DNA from: Candidatus Nitrotoga sp. 1052
GTDB taxonomy: Bacteria; Pseudomonadota; Gammaproteobacteria; Burkholderiales; Gallionellaceae
Direction of reading: 5' to 3'
Length of the DNA: 46,823 nt
NCBI RefSeq assembly: GCF_927312905.1
Contig: NZ_CAKMHQ010000072.1
Coordinates: 1-46,823, forward strand
The notes under the pieces were generated by a model. That model did no database searches and had not been told where the DNA came from. It worked only from the letters and a program-made list of their open reading frames with translations. The position numbers and the translations under genes are program-made. Positions 7,934 to 17,882 of the stretch are shown here, one piece after another; within the stretch, counting starts at the first letter, position 1; every line of letters begins with the position of its first letter.

Positions 7934-10051
7934 ATGAGACATTATAAAAACGCAATCAAAAACCTTGTTCTGCTTGTTGTTGCAGTATTTGCGGTTTGTG
8001 CAGTAACTGCCCATGCGCAAGGCAATACCAATGCGCAAAACGCTAGTACACAAAATCCTGACGCAGAAAATAGCATCCAGTCGCTCAGCGTCAGCGCTGC
8101 ACCGGGTGGTAAGCTGGTACTTAAGATGGGTTTGAAGAATGCGCTTGCCAATCCGCCTTTGAATTTTGCCATCAGCAATCCGGCGCGCATTGTATTTGAT
8201 TTCCCCAATACAACAAATGGGCTGGGCAAATCGACGCAAAAATTTGGCATAGGTGAATTGCGTAGCGCCAATATCGTGCAATCAGGTAATCGCACCCGCT
8301 TGGTGGTTAACCTCAATCAAATATTGGTTTATGACGCTCATACACAAGGCACTAACTTACTGATTACCCTACATGGCAAAATTCCTGCGGTATCGGCGGC
8401 GGTAGCCACTGCACGATTTGCTGAGGCGAAGTCAGGTACCCAGAAATATAGTCTGCGTGATATTGTTTTTCGTCGTGGCGGGAATGGTGAAGGACGCATT
8501 CAGGTAGATTTATCGGATCCTGGTGTAGGTATAGGCGTTAAGCAGCAAGGTAAAAGCCTTATCGTGGACTTCATGAATACCAGTCTACCGCGCAACTTGC
8601 AACGTAAGCTTGATGTAGTGGATTTCGGCACGCCAATACAGGGTATCGATACATTCATGCAGGGTGACCATGTGCGCATGGTCATTGAACCCAAGGGTTT
8701 GTGGGAGCACGTCGCCTACCAGACGGATAACAAATTTATAGTGGAAATAAAAGCAGTAGCGGATGACCCGAATAAGCTATTGAAAAATAGACAGGTAGGT
8801 TATGCGGGCGAAAAATTGACCTTGAGCTTCCAGAATATTGCAGTGCGCGAAGCGTTAAACGTTATTGCTGATTTTACTAATCTGAACATGGTGATCAGCG
8901 ATTCCGTGAGCGGTAATCTGACTTTACGGCTTAAGGATGTGCCGTGGGATCAAGCACTACAAATTATTCTTGATTCACGCGGTTTGGATATGCGCAAGAA
9001 CGGCAACGTGATTCAAGTTGCCCCGCGCGAGGAATTGGCGACCAAGGAAAAGATTAATTTATCAGCGAATCAAGAAATCTCCGACCTTGAGATTCTACAC
9101 ACAGAAAGTTTCCAAATTGCTTATTCAAAAGGAGCGGAAATTATTGCTTTGTTGCAGAGCCCCACTCAGCGTATGCTGTCAAAACGCGGGAGTGCAGTGG
9201 TGGATGCACGCACCAATACTGTGTTTGTTCAAGATACACCATCGCGTTTGGAGGAAGTACGCAAGCTGATCAAGCAGGTCGATGTGGCCGTGCGCCAAGT
9301 AATGATTGAAGCACGTTTTGTCGAGGCAAGCGATAAATTTACTCGAACCTTGGGTGGAAGATTAAGCTATACCGGGCCACCTCCATCTAGTGGAGGAGGG
9401 TTTTCTGTGGGTGGAGGTCGTGGTTCTATAGGCGGTAGTGCTGGTGGCGGAGAAATTAACCTGCCTGGAACCCCGGGATTGATTGGTACGGGTGTGGTGA
9501 CAGCGATGCTTTTCAACTCATCTGTGACCAAAATATTAGGACTGGAGTTGCAGGCATCCCAATTGAATGGAATAACTAACAACATTGCTAGCCCTCGTGT
9601 GGTAACTGCAAATGGAACTGAGGCGGTAATTGAACAAGGTGTGCAAATACCCTATCAAACAGTCAGCCTGCAGGGGACGAATGTATTGTTTAAAAAGGCA
9701 ATTTTAAGCCTTACCGTCACTCCTCAGATCACGCCAGATGATAATATCAACATGAAAGTAGAAGTAACTCAGGATTCTGTGGGCGAAATAATTAACTCGA
9801 CGGTGGGGGGTATACCCAGTATTAATACCAAGAAAATCAGTACCCAAGTATTGATTGATAATGGGGGGACTGTTGTTATTGGCGGAGTCTATACTCAAGA
9901 CGAATTAAGAACGACCCCTAAGGTGCCACTGTTAGGTGATATTCCTATCCTTGGGTGGTTATTTAAAACTCAAACTGATACTAATAACAAAAGGGAGCTT
10001 TTAGTGTTTATTTCCCCTAAAATCCTGAGTGACAGTTTGAATCTGCGTTAA
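7934..10051 (+). CDS. pilQ: Type IV pilus secretin PilQ
   Basis: Outer-membrane multimeric secretin through which the pilus passes. A Sec signal peptide (cleavage after AHA, residue 28) is followed by two AMIN domains that bind peptidoglycan, an STN/N0 domain (LTLSFQNIAVREALNVIAD near 295), N1 repeats, and the secretin barrel with TANGTEAVIEQGVQIPYQT and VPLLGDIPILGWLFK near the end. Between N1 and the barrel (about residues 480-510) is a conspicuous Gly/Ser/Pro-rich insertion. The 705 residues fit the family. It closes the pil operon and is followed by a terminator. Confidence 0.95.
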   Translation: MRHYKNAIKNLVLLVVAVFAVCAVTAHAQGNTNAQNASTQNPDAENSIQSLSVSAAPGGKLVLKMGLKNALANPPLNFAISNPARIVFDFPNTTNGLGKSTQKFGIGELRSANIVQSGNRTRLVVNLNQILVYDAHTQGTNLLITLHGKIPAVSAAVATARFAEAKSGTQKYSLRDIVFRRGGNGEGRIQVDLSDPGVGIGVKQQGKSLIVDFMNTSLPRNLQRKLDVVDFGTPIQGIDTFMQGDHVRMVIEPKGLWEHVAYQTDNKFIVEIKAVADDPNKLLKNRQVGYAGEKLTLSFQNIAVREALNVIADFTNLNMVISDSVSGNLTLRLKDVPWDQALQIILDSRGLDMRKNGNVIQVAPREELATKEKINLSANQEISDLEILHTESFQIAYSKGAEIIALLQSPTQRMLSKRGSAVVDARTNTVFVQDTPSRLEEVRKLIKQVDVAVRQVMIEARFVEASDKFTRTLGGRLSYTGPPPSSGGGFSVGGGRGSIGGSAGGGEINLPGTPGLIGTGVVTAMLFNSSVTKILGLELQASQLNGITNNIASPRVVTANGTEAVIEQGVQIPYQTVSLQGTNVLFKKAILSLTVTPQITPDDNINMKVEVTQDSVGEIINSTVGGIPSINTKKISTQVLIDNGGTVVIGGVYTQDELRTTPKVPLLGDIPILGWLFKTQTDTNNKRELLVFISPKILSDSLNLR

Positions 10052-10070
10052 GCAATAGGGTATGAATTTA

Positions 10071-10095
10071 AAAAGCCCGGCATAGCCGGGCTTTT
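10071..10095 (+). terminator. Rho-independent terminator after pilQ
   Basis: A perfect 11-bp stem, AAAAGCCCGGC and GCCGGGCTTTT, with the 3-base loop ATA, 20 bases after the pilQ stop. The T-run is short but part of the stem. Because the stem begins with A it could work in both directions, although only the pil operon enters it. It separates pilMNOPQ transcription from aroK. Confidence 0.85.
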
Positions 10096-10144
10096 ACCGT
10101 TGCAGAAAACGGTGAGCACGAGGATTTTCGGCTACAATTCGATC

Positions 10145-10705
10145 ATGTATCATATTAATACAGTGCCGCCCAAGCGCCTTTCCGGCAACATCTTCCTTGT
10201 GGGAATGATGGGAGCTGGGAAAACTACCGTAGGGAAATTGCTCGCCCAGCAGTTGGGCAAGATTTTTGTTGACAGTGATGAAGAAATTCAGCAGCGTACT
10301 GGTGTAACTATTCCGCACATCTTTGATGTTGAGGGAGAAGCCGGTTTTCGTCAGCGCGAAGCAAGTGTCATTCAAGACTTGGTACTACTCGATAATATCG
10401 TTTTAGCGACTGGAGGTGGCGCGGTATTGAATGAGCAAAACCGTGTTGCATTGTGCTGTAATGGCATAGTGGTGTACTTGAAAAGCACAATTCATGACCT
10501 CTGGCAGCGAACTCGCCATGACCGAAATCGTCCGTTATTGCAGACAGCCGATCCACATGCAAAACTAAAAGATATGTATGAGCAGCGCGATCCGCTATAT
10601 GCACAAGTGGCCAATTTGGTTATGCCTACCGGCAAACAAAGCGCGCAAAGCCTGGTTTTGCATTTGCAGCAGGAGCTAAACCGATTTTCGGAAATTAAGT
10701 CATAA
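10145..10705 (+). CDS. aroK: Shikimate kinase I
   Basis: Phosphorylates shikimate with ATP, the fifth step towards chorismate and aromatic amino acids. Walker A GMMGAGKTT at residues 20-28, the substrate-binding DSDEEIQ near 44, and GGGAVLNEQNR near 90 are all present. The ATG at 10145 is preferred because the only longer option is a TTG touching the terminator stem. A TACAAT hexamer at 10133-10138 might be a -10 but lies too close to the ATG for a long leader. Without a clear ribosome site the start remains moderately sure. The pilQ-aroK-aroB order is widely conserved in proteobacteria. Confidence 0.93.
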   Translation: MYHINTVPPKRLSGNIFLVGMMGAGKTTVGKLLAQQLGKIFVDSDEEIQQRTGVTIPHIFDVEGEAGFRQREASVIQDLVLLDNIVLATGGGAVLNEQNRVALCCNGIVVYLKSTIHDLWQRTRHDRNRPLLQTADPHAKLKDMYEQRDPLYAQVANLVMPTGKQSAQSLVLHLQQELNRFSEIKS

Positions 10706-10988
10706 CAACCATTGAGATTACTATAAATCAAGACAACAGCGGTCATTCCCGTGCAGCCCGACTGACAATTTTATCCACTTTAAGGTATAGAAAATTAAAT
10801 AATTTTGTTGGATGTCAGCAATTCAAAAGTCGTTTTTGCTCAAGCCCATTGGGTTTTAGCCTGCTCAAAAATCCTGGAATCGCAGGAGTAATGGAGCAAT
10901 TCGTTCAGTATGCATCTGTGATCGTTTGAAATGTTATAGCGTTACCTGCCATTCACTATGCAACCTTCAATAGAAGCTTTCAAAAATT

Positions 10989-12077
10989 ATGCAAACATTA
11001 ACCGTTGGGCTGGCAGAGCGCAGCTATCCAATTTATATAGGCACTGACTTACTGGGATGTGCAGAACTGCTATTGCCACACTTGCCCCACAAGAGAGCGG
11101 CAGTGGTGACCAACACTACTGTGGCACCATTGTACCTGGAACCATTGCGCGCCAAGCTGCAAGCTCATGGCGTGGACATCATTTCCATCATCTTGCCAGA
11201 TGGTGAACAATATAAAAATGCAGAAACGCTAGGGTTAATTTACGACGCACTGCTCTCCCATCGGTGCGAACGCAATACACCATTGATCGCCTTGGGCGGG
11301 GGGGTGATAGGCGACATGACGGGTTATGCTGCCGCAACCTATTTGCGCGGCGTTCCTTTCATCCAAATTCCCACCACTCTGCTGGCACAGGTGGATTCAT
11401 CGGTCGGTGGCAAGACCGGCATCAACCACCCGTTGGGTAAGAATATGATAGGTGCGTTTTATCAGCCGCAAGTTGTGCTTGCCGATATCACCACATTGAA
11501 CACATTGTCGGATCAGGAGTTACGCGCGGGCATTGCTGAAGTCATAAAATACGGCCTGATCCGCGATCTATCTTTCTTCGAGTGGCTGGAACAGAACATG
11601 GAGAAATTATTGGCGCGCGATGCGGATGCGCTGCAATATGCCATCACACGCAGCTGCCAGAATAAGGCCGAGGTAGTCGCTGCAGACGAGCGAGAAAATG
11701 GTGAACGCGCACTGCTTAACCTGGGTCATACCTTCGGTCACGCTATCGAGACAGGCATGGGTTATGGCACATGGCTTCATGGCGAGGCAGTCGCTGCAGG
11801 TACCATGATGGCCGCTGATCTATCGTGTCGCCTGGGTTGGCTAAGCAAGGAGGATGTGGATCGCATCCGTAGCTTGTTGGAACGCGCTGGCCTACCGGTT
11901 GTCGCGCCTGCTTTGGGCGTGGAGAAATACCTGCAATTGATGGGCCTGGACAAAAAAGTGGTTGGCGGAAAAATCCGTTTCGTGCTACTTAAAAGCATCG
12001 GCAGTGCGGTGATCAGCGGGAACGTGGAGCCGGAATTATTGCGGCAAACCTTGATGGCGAACAGCGCGCATGGCTGA
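10989..12077 (+). CDS. aroB: 3-dehydroquinate synthase
   Basis: NAD- and metal-dependent cyclisation of DAHP to 3-dehydroquinate, the second step of the shikimate pathway. [11 protein letters not shown] near 101 is the NAD site, [18 protein letters not shown] the phosphate/substrate site, and [19 protein letters not shown] and [10 protein letters not shown] supply the metal ligands. Its 362 residues match the family. A 283-base gap to aroK is unusual for this normally tight pair; it contains no recognisable gene but starts with a GTCATTCCCG segment similar to one before serB. Its end overlaps dgt by 8 bases. Confidence 0.95.
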   Translation: MQTLTVGLAERSYPIYIGTDLLGCAELLLPHLPHKRAAVVTNTTVAPLYLEPLRAKLQAHGVDIISIILPDGEQYKNAETLGLIYDALLSHRCERNTPLIALGGGVIGDMTGYAAATYLRGVPFIQIPTTLLAQVDSSVGGKTGINHPLGKNMIGAFYQPQVVLADITTLNTLSDQELRAGIAEVIKYGLIRDLSFFEWLEQNMEKLLARDADALQYAITRSCQNKAEVVAADERENGERALLNLGHTFGHAIETGMGYGTWLHGEAVAAGTMMAADLSCRLGWLSKEDVDRIRSLLERAGLPVVAPALGVEKYLQLMGLDKKVVGGKIRFVLLKSIGSAVISGNVEPELLRQTLMANSAHG

Positions 12078-13191
12078 ACTTGCACCTTATGCGGTAACAG
12101 AGGGCAACACACGCGGCAGGATTAAGCGCGAGGAAGCGCCTTTTGGGCGCAGCGAATTTCAACGTGATCGTGATCGCATCATCCATTCCACCGCCTTCCG
12201 TCGCCTGGAATACAAGACTCAGGTATTTGTTAACCATGAAGGCGACCTATTTCGCACCCGGTTGACTCACAGCATGGAAGTAGCACAAATTGCCCGCTCC
12301 ATCGCACGGTATCTGAAATTAAATGAAGACCTGGTGGAAGCCATATCGCTCGCTCACGATCTCGGTCACACGCCATTCGGCCATGCCGGGCAGGATGCGC
12401 TCAATGCCTGCATGAAGGATTACGGTGGCTTCGAACACAACCTGCAGTCGCTACGCGTGGTGGATGTACTCGAAGATCATTATGCCGCCTTTGATGGACT
12501 CAATCTGTGCTTCGAAACGCGCGAGGGTATTCTCAAACATTGCTCGCCGATAAATGCCGCCAAGCTGGGTGCAGTGGGTGAACGCTTCCTTAAGCAGCAG
12601 CGTCCTTCGCTGGAAGCGCAGATCGCCAATTTGGCCGATGAGATCGCTTACAACAACCATGATGTGGATGACGGGCTGCGCTCGGGGTTAATTACGCTGG
12701 AGCAGTTTTCCTCGGTGCGCTTGTTTGTCAGTCATCTGGATGCTGTACGACTAGCCTACCCCGGCCTAGCCGAGCGCCGTCTGATTCACGAAACGATACG
12801 GCGCATGATCAATACACTGGCCACAGATTTAATCCATGAAACTGAAAAAAACATTCGGACTCATGCTGTGCGTGATATCGCCGGAGTCCGCGCCGCCCCG
12901 CCATTGGCTGCGTTCAGCGCCGAGATCCATGAGCAGAAACGCGAACTCAAAGCCTTCCTGCATACGCATTTATACCGTCATTACCGCGTCATGCGCATGA
13001 GTGCAAAGGCGCGCCGCATCATCAGCGACCTATTTCAGGTCTTCATGGAGGATAACCGCCTGCTGCCGCCGCAGTTTCAGCAGCAGGCGCAAGCCGACCG
13101 TGCCCGCACCGTGTCCGATTACATCGCCGGCATGACTGATCGCTACGCCATCAAAGAGCACCGAAGGTTGTTTGCCATTGAAGAAGGATGA
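12070..13191 (+). CDS. dgt: dGTPase-like HD-domain phosphohydrolase
   Basis: Deoxyguanosinetriphosphate triphosphohydrolase-like protein, which splits dNTPs into nucleoside and tripolyphosphate. The HD metal site is complete: LTHSMEV near 67, [13 protein letters not shown] with HD near 96-97, and a later [22 protein letters not shown] and [23 protein letters not shown] are the conserved N-terminal segments of the family. The 373-residue size is that of the shorter dgt-like class, not E. coli Dgt (505). The start overlaps aroB by 8 bases, so translation is probably coupled. Confidence 0.93.
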   Translation: MAELAPYAVTEGNTRGRIKREEAPFGRSEFQRDRDRIIHSTAFRRLEYKTQVFVNHEGDLFRTRLTHSMEVAQIARSIARYLKLNEDLVEAISLAHDLGHTPFGHAGQDALNACMKDYGGFEHNLQSLRVVDVLEDHYAAFDGLNLCFETREGILKHCSPINAAKLGAVGERFLKQQRPSLEAQIANLADEIAYNNHDVDDGLRSGLITLEQFSSVRLFVSHLDAVRLAYPGLAERRLIHETIRRMINTLATDLIHETEKNIRTHAVRDIAGVRAAPPLAAFSAEIHEQKRELKAFLHTHLYRHYRVMRMSAKARRIISDLFQVFMEDNRLLPPQFQQQAQADRARTVSDYIAGMTDRYAIKEHRRLFAIEEG

Positions 13192-13394
13192 TTCCCGCTC
13201 TGCTTCAATAATGAAATTTGCGTCATGCTTCATGCATGGTTGATGCAAGAATACCTGCTGCGAAGTTTTTTATACTAATTAAAATTCAAGTTTCTATCCC
13301 CGCAAAAAACATGAGAATTTTTCAATCCATGCCAACTGCGAAGCTTCCCTTATATAATGCCGCACCCTGAAACTTGGCTGTATTTAATTTTCCC

Positions 13395-16300
13395 ATGCTG
13401 TTTTCTTCCTCAAACCCCCGTCCACGTTATACCCATCTGTACGGATCGTCCGATGCCTTGGCTCTGGCGCAATATGCTGGACTAAACGTGCCGCTGGTGA
13501 TAATTGCCGCCAGCGCGCTGGAAGCGCAGCGGCTGGTGGAAGAAATTCCGTTTTTTTCCCCGGAACTTCGTGTGCATCTACTGCCGGATTGGGAAACGCT
13601 GCCTTATGATCACTTCTCGCCGCATCAGGATCTAATCTCTGAGCGACTTGCTACGCTGCATCATATTCGCAGCCAGTCATGTGATGTGATCGTCGTCCCG
13701 ATAACCACTGCGCTATATCCGTTGTCACCAGTGGAATATCTAGCTGCGTTCACCTTCTTTCTTAAGTGCGGCGAGAAACTGGACATCGCCAAGTTGCGTG
13801 AACAGATGACATTGGCCGGTTATACCCATGTTCAGCAGGTGCTGACACCGGGCGAGTACTGCGTGCGTGGTGGTTTGATCGACCTTTTTCCGATGGGCAG
13901 TAGTGTGCCTTACCGCATCGACCTGTTCGATGACGAAATTGATTCTATCGCGACCTTCGATGTGGATACCCAGCGCACCATCTATCCGGTGCGGGATATT
14001 CGCCTGTTACCGGCGCGGGAGTTTCCACTGGATGAGGCCGGGCAGGCGCGTTTTCGTCAAAATTTCCGCGATCGTTTCGAGGGCGATCCATCCAAAGCAA
14101 GTATTTACAAAGGCGTAAGCCGTGGCATCGCACCCGCAGGCATCGAATATTACCTGCCATTGTTTTTCGAGCGTACTGCCACGCTGTTTGATTATTTGCC
14201 TGCACATGCCACGCTGTGCATGCATCACAATGTGGATGCTGCCATTGCCACTTTTGCGAAGGATGCGCAGTCGCGCTATAACCTGCTTCGCGGTGACCCG
14301 CAACGTCCCTTGCTGGAACCGCACGAACTGTTTCTGAACGCAGAAAGTTTCTTTGTTGCTGCGAAAAATTTCAAACGTGTCGATATCATCGCAGACATCT
14401 CCTCTTCCTCCCGGATTGACAATTCCGAGGAAAAAGAAAATGCGGGCGAGACCCTTGCCCCTTTCCAAGAGGAAAGGACATATAAAACCCTTACTCCTTG
14501 CGCTACCAAAAAATTGCCCGACATCGCGGTAAATCGGCGCGCCGACATTCCGACACAGGCACTCCAAAGCTTTCTGCAAGATTATGAGGGCCGGGTGTTG
14601 TTGCTCGCCGACAGTTTGGGACGGCGCGAAATAATGGCCGAGTATTTGCGTGAATACAGCCTGTCACCCGCACTATGTGAGAACTATGGCCAGTTTCTCG
14701 CCGGTGACGATCACTTCATGCTTACCGTGGGGGCGCTGCAGAATGGTTTCATATTGCAAGATGAACAATTGGCAATCATTACCGAAAGTGAGCTGTATGC
14801 CGCGCAGCCACGCAGCCGAATTGCGCGCACCACAAAGAAAAGCAACGTGGAAGGGATGCTGCGCGACCTGTCCGAGCTCAAGCCGGGCGATCCTGTGGTG
14901 CATGAACAGCATGGCATCGCGCGTTATCATGGCCTGATTAACCTTGATCTCGGCGAAGGCGAGAACGAATTTTTGTTGCTGGAGTACGCCGGTGGAGACA
15001 AATTGTATGTTCCAGTGGCACAGCTGCATGTAATCAGCCGTTACAGTGGCGGAGCCCCGGAAACCGCACCTTTGCATAAGCTGGGAAGCGGCACTTGGGA
15101 CAAGGCCAAGCGTCGCGCCATGCAGCAGGTACGGGACACCGCTGCCGAATTGCTCAATCTGTATGCCCAGCGCGCCACGCGCAAAGGTCACCAATTCAAA
15201 CTGTCGCAACATGATTACGAAGCGTTCGCCGCCGGTTTTGGTTTTGAAGAAACACCTGATCAGGCCGCCGCCATTGAGGCGGTGGTTACTGATTTGCAGA
15301 GCGGGAAGCCTATGGATCGGCTAATCTGCGGCGATGTGGGTTTTGGTAAAACGGAAGTCGCTCTACGCGCAGCTTTTATTGCGGCGATGGACGGTAAACA
15401 AGTAGCCGTGCTGGTACCCACCACGCTGCTTACGGAACAGCATTTCCAGAACTTCTGCAATCGTTTTGCCGACTGGCCCATCAAAATTGGCGAACTGTCG
15501 CGCTTTCGCTCTGCCAAGGAACAGACCCAGTCGCTGAAAGACATGGAAGATGGCAAGCTTGACATCATCATCGGCACGCACAAGCTGATTCAGAAGGGTA
15601 TTAAATTCAAAAACCTGGGGTTGATCATCATCGACGAGGAACACCGTTTCGGCGTGCAGCAGAAGGAGCGCCTCAAGGCGCTACGCGCCGAAGTTGACGT
15701 ACTCACCCTGACCGCCACGCCGATCCCGCGCACACTGGCAATGTCTTTGGAAGGGCTGCGCGATTTCTCGGTGATTGCCACTGCACCGCAGCGCCGTCTG
15801 TCGATCAAGACCTTCGTCAGCAACTACAGCCAAGGCGTCATCCGAGAAGCGGTGCTGCGCGAACTGAAACGCGGCGGACAAATTTATTTCCTGCACAACG
15901 AGGTCGATACCATCGCCAATATGGCGGAAAAACTGGGGGCGTTACTGCCTGAAGCACGTATCCGCGTGGCGCATGGCCAGATGGGTGAACGCGACTTGGA
16001 AGCAGTCATGCGTGATTTTTACCAACAGCGCTTCAACGTGCTGCTATGCACTACCATCATTGAAACCGGTATCGACGTGCCCAGTGCCAATACCATCATC
16101 ATGAACCGCGCAGACCGTTTTGGGTTGGCGCAGCTGCATCAGTTGCGCGGTCGGGTTGGGCGCTCGCACCACCAAGCGTATGCCTATTTATTGGTGGACA
16201 ATATGGAAGGGCTTACCGCGCAGGCGAAGAAAAGATTGGACGCAATCCAGGCCATGGAGCAACTGGGAAGCGGTTTCTATCTTGCGATGCATGATCTGGA

Positions 16301-16877
16301 AATTCGCGGTGCAGGCGAGGTGCTGGGCGAATCACAAAGCGGTGAGATGCACGAGATTGGTTTTTCGCTTTACACGGACATGCTCAACGCGGCCATTACC
16401 TCGCTGAGACTGGGCCATGAACCGGACATGGCACACCCGCTTGGGGTCACCACCGAGATTAACCTGCATACTCCCGCCTTGCTGCCCAACGATTACTGCG
16501 GCGACATCCACCAGCGGCTGGTGCTGTACAAACGTCTGGCTAACTGCACCACATCAGAGGAACTGGACGACATGCATCGGGAGCTGATAGACCGCTTCGG
16601 TCTGCTGCCGCCCCCTGCCCAAACGTTGCTTGATTGTCACCGTCTGCGCATTGCTGCCAAGCAGCACGGCATTATCAAGGTGGATGCTTCCAGCGAGGCG
16701 ATTCAAATTCAGTTCATGCCAAATCCGCCCATCGATCCGATGCGCATCATCACGCTCATCCAGAGCAAGCGCCAGTACAAACTGAGTGGTCAGGACAAAC
16801 TGAGAATTGAATTAAAATACAGCGATGTCGGCCAGCGTGTGTTGGCGATCAAGAATTTTTTTAATGAGCTATCGTGA
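13395..16877 (+). CDS. mfd: Transcription-repair coupling factor
   Basis: Large ATP-driven translocase that removes RNA polymerase stalled at DNA damage and recruits UvrA. In order: a UvrB-like damage module (1-330), the RNA-polymerase interaction domain (EQHGIARYHGL near 510), helicase motifs including Walker A GDVGFGKTE near 650 and DEEH near 746, LRGRVGRS near 920, and the C-terminal TRCF domain. At 1160 residues it is close to the E. coli length of 1148. The ATG at 13395 is chosen over an in-frame TTG at 13374. TATAAT at 13353-13358 is a good -10 with no clear -35. Residues about 335-375 look inserted relative to the usual sequence. Confidence 0.96.
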   Translation: MLFSSSNPRPRYTHLYGSSDALALAQYAGLNVPLVIIAASALEAQRLVEEIPFFSPELRVHLLPDWETLPYDHFSPHQDLISERLATLHHIRSQSCDVIVVPITTALYPLSPVEYLAAFTFFLKCGEKLDIAKLREQMTLAGYTHVQQVLTPGEYCVRGGLIDLFPMGSSVPYRIDLFDDEIDSIATFDVDTQRTIYPVRDIRLLPAREFPLDEAGQARFRQNFRDRFEGDPSKASIYKGVSRGIAPAGIEYYLPLFFERTATLFDYLPAHATLCMHHNVDAAIATFAKDAQSRYNLLRGDPQRPLLEPHELFLNAESFFVAAKNFKRVDIIADISSSSRIDNSEEKENAGETLAPFQEERTYKTLTPCATKKLPDIAVNRRADIPTQALQSFLQDYEGRVLLLADSLGRREIMAEYLREYSLSPALCENYGQFLAGDDHFMLTVGALQNGFILQDEQLAIITESELYAAQPRSRIARTTKKSNVEGMLRDLSELKPGDPVVHEQHGIARYHGLINLDLGEGENEFLLLEYAGGDKLYVPVAQLHVISRYSGGAPETAPLHKLGSGTWDKAKRRAMQQVRDTAAELLNLYAQRATRKGHQFKLSQHDYEAFAAGFGFEETPDQAAAIEAVVTDLQSGKPMDRLICGDVGFGKTEVALRAAFIAAMDGKQVAVLVPTTLLTEQHFQNFCNRFADWPIKIGELSRFRSAKEQTQSLKDMEDGKLDIIIGTHKLIQKGIKFKNLGLIIIDEEHRFGVQQKERLKALRAEVDVLTLTATPIPRTLAMSLEGLRDFSVIATAPQRRLSIKTFVSNYSQGVIREAVLRELKRGGQIYFLHNEVDTIANMAEKLGALLPEARIRVAHGQMGERDLEAVMRDFYQQRFNVLLCTTIIETGIDVPSANTIIMNRADRFGLAQLHQLRGRVGRSHHQAYAYLLVDNMEGLTAQAKKRLDAIQAMEQLGSGFYLAMHDLEIRGAGEVLGESQSGEMHEIGFSLYTDMLNAAITSLRLGHEPDMAHPLGVTTEINLHTPALLPNDYCGDIHQRLVLYKRLANCTTSEELDDMHRELIDRFGLLPPPAQTLLDCHRLRIAAKQHGIIKVDASSEAIQIQFMPNPPIDPMRIITLIQSKRQYKLSGQDKLRIELKYSDVGQRVLAIKNFFNELS

Positions 16878-16902
16878 ATCGTTTAGCTTCGTTGCAACCA
16901 TT

Positions 16903-16929
16903 GTCATTCCCGCCTTCAAGGGAATTGAC
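16903..16929. repeat. REP-like imperfect hairpin between mfd and serB
   Basis: GTCATTCCC and GGGAATTGAC form an imperfect inverted repeat around an 8-base centre just after the mfd stop. GTCATTCCCGC is a frequent core of dispersed palindromic repeats in proteobacteria. There is no T-run, so it is probably not an intrinsic terminator. A similar GTCATTCCCG occurs near 10742 without a matching arm. Confidence 0.45.
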
Positions 16930-16972
16930 AGGCCGCCATTCTCATCGCGCCCAAATAAAACTCTATAAGCAC

Positions 16973-17809
16973 ATGAACTTCATTATTCAAGGCATTCAAG
17001 ACATTGCCCCTGCCCATCTGAACCACCTTGCCGGGCTGACCACCGCATCCCGCATTGAACAGACCTCGACATACTCATACCGACTGTATGATGCCACGCC
17101 GCATGATGCCGTTGCTGCCTATTGTTACGAACACCAACTCGATTACGGCTTTGTCCGTCCAAGCCAGCATTTATCAGACTTTGGTCTGGTAGTGATGGAC
17201 ATGGATTCCACCCTCATCTCCATAGAATGTATCGACGAGGTCGCCGATATGGTCCACATTAAACCGCAGGTTGCAGCCATCACCGAAGCTGCGATGCGCG
17301 GCGAGATTGATTTCAGTGAGAGCCTGCGCCGCCGTGTGGCATTACTGGCTGGGCTGGAAGAAAGTGCATTGCAGCGCGTGTATGACGAGCGTTTGCAGCT
17401 CAATCGCGGTGCCGAAATTATGTTGGCGAAACTGAAAAAACATGGTATCAAGACCATGCTGGTGTCAGGTGGCTTTGTCTTTTTCGCCGACCGCTTAAAA
17501 CAACGTCTGGGTCTCGACTACGCGCATGCCAACACACTGGAAATCATCAACGGCAAACTTACTGGTAAAGTAGTCGGGCATATTCTCGACGCACAAGGTA
17601 AAGCTGATTGGTTGGTGCGTATCCGCGATGAATTGAAGCTTATGGCGGAACAGGTTATTGCTCTGGGCGATGGCGCCAACGATCTCAAGATGATGGCGCA
17701 AGCTGGCGTCAGCATCGCCTATCACGCCAAACCGGTAGTGCTCGCGCAGGCAAGTTATGCGTTTAACTTTGTGGGGCTGGATGGGTTGGTGAATTTGTTT
17801 GACGACTAA
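16973..17809 (+). CDS. serB: Phosphoserine phosphatase
   Basis: HAD-superfamily enzyme that removes phosphate from phosphoserine in the last step of serine synthesis. HAD motif I is MDMDSTLI with the catalytic aspartates near 76 and 78. Motif II is MLVSGGFVFF near 164, and motif IV is ALGDGANDLKMM near 229. An N-terminal regulatory (ACT-like) part precedes. An upstream in-frame GTG at 16874 overlaps the mfd stop, but the extension crosses a REP-like hairpin and does not look like protein. The ATG at 16973 gives a usual length of 278. No strong ribosome site is visible, so the start is a judgement. Confidence 0.93.
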   Translation: MNFIIQGIQDIAPAHLNHLAGLTTASRIEQTSTYSYRLYDATPHDAVAAYCYEHQLDYGFVRPSQHLSDFGLVVMDMDSTLISIECIDEVADMVHIKPQVAAITEAAMRGEIDFSESLRRRVALLAGLEESALQRVYDERLQLNRGAEIMLAKLKKHGIKTMLVSGGFVFFADRLKQRLGLDYAHANTLEIINGKLTGKVVGHILDAQGKADWLVRIRDELKLMAEQVIALGDGANDLKMMAQAGVSIAYHAKPVVLAQASYAFNFVGLDGLVNLFDD

Positions 17810-17882
17810 ATTCAATATCCTTTATTAAGCATAGGGCATAAACAGCATACTTTACAATTAGCCAGAAGAGAAACCAGACGCA

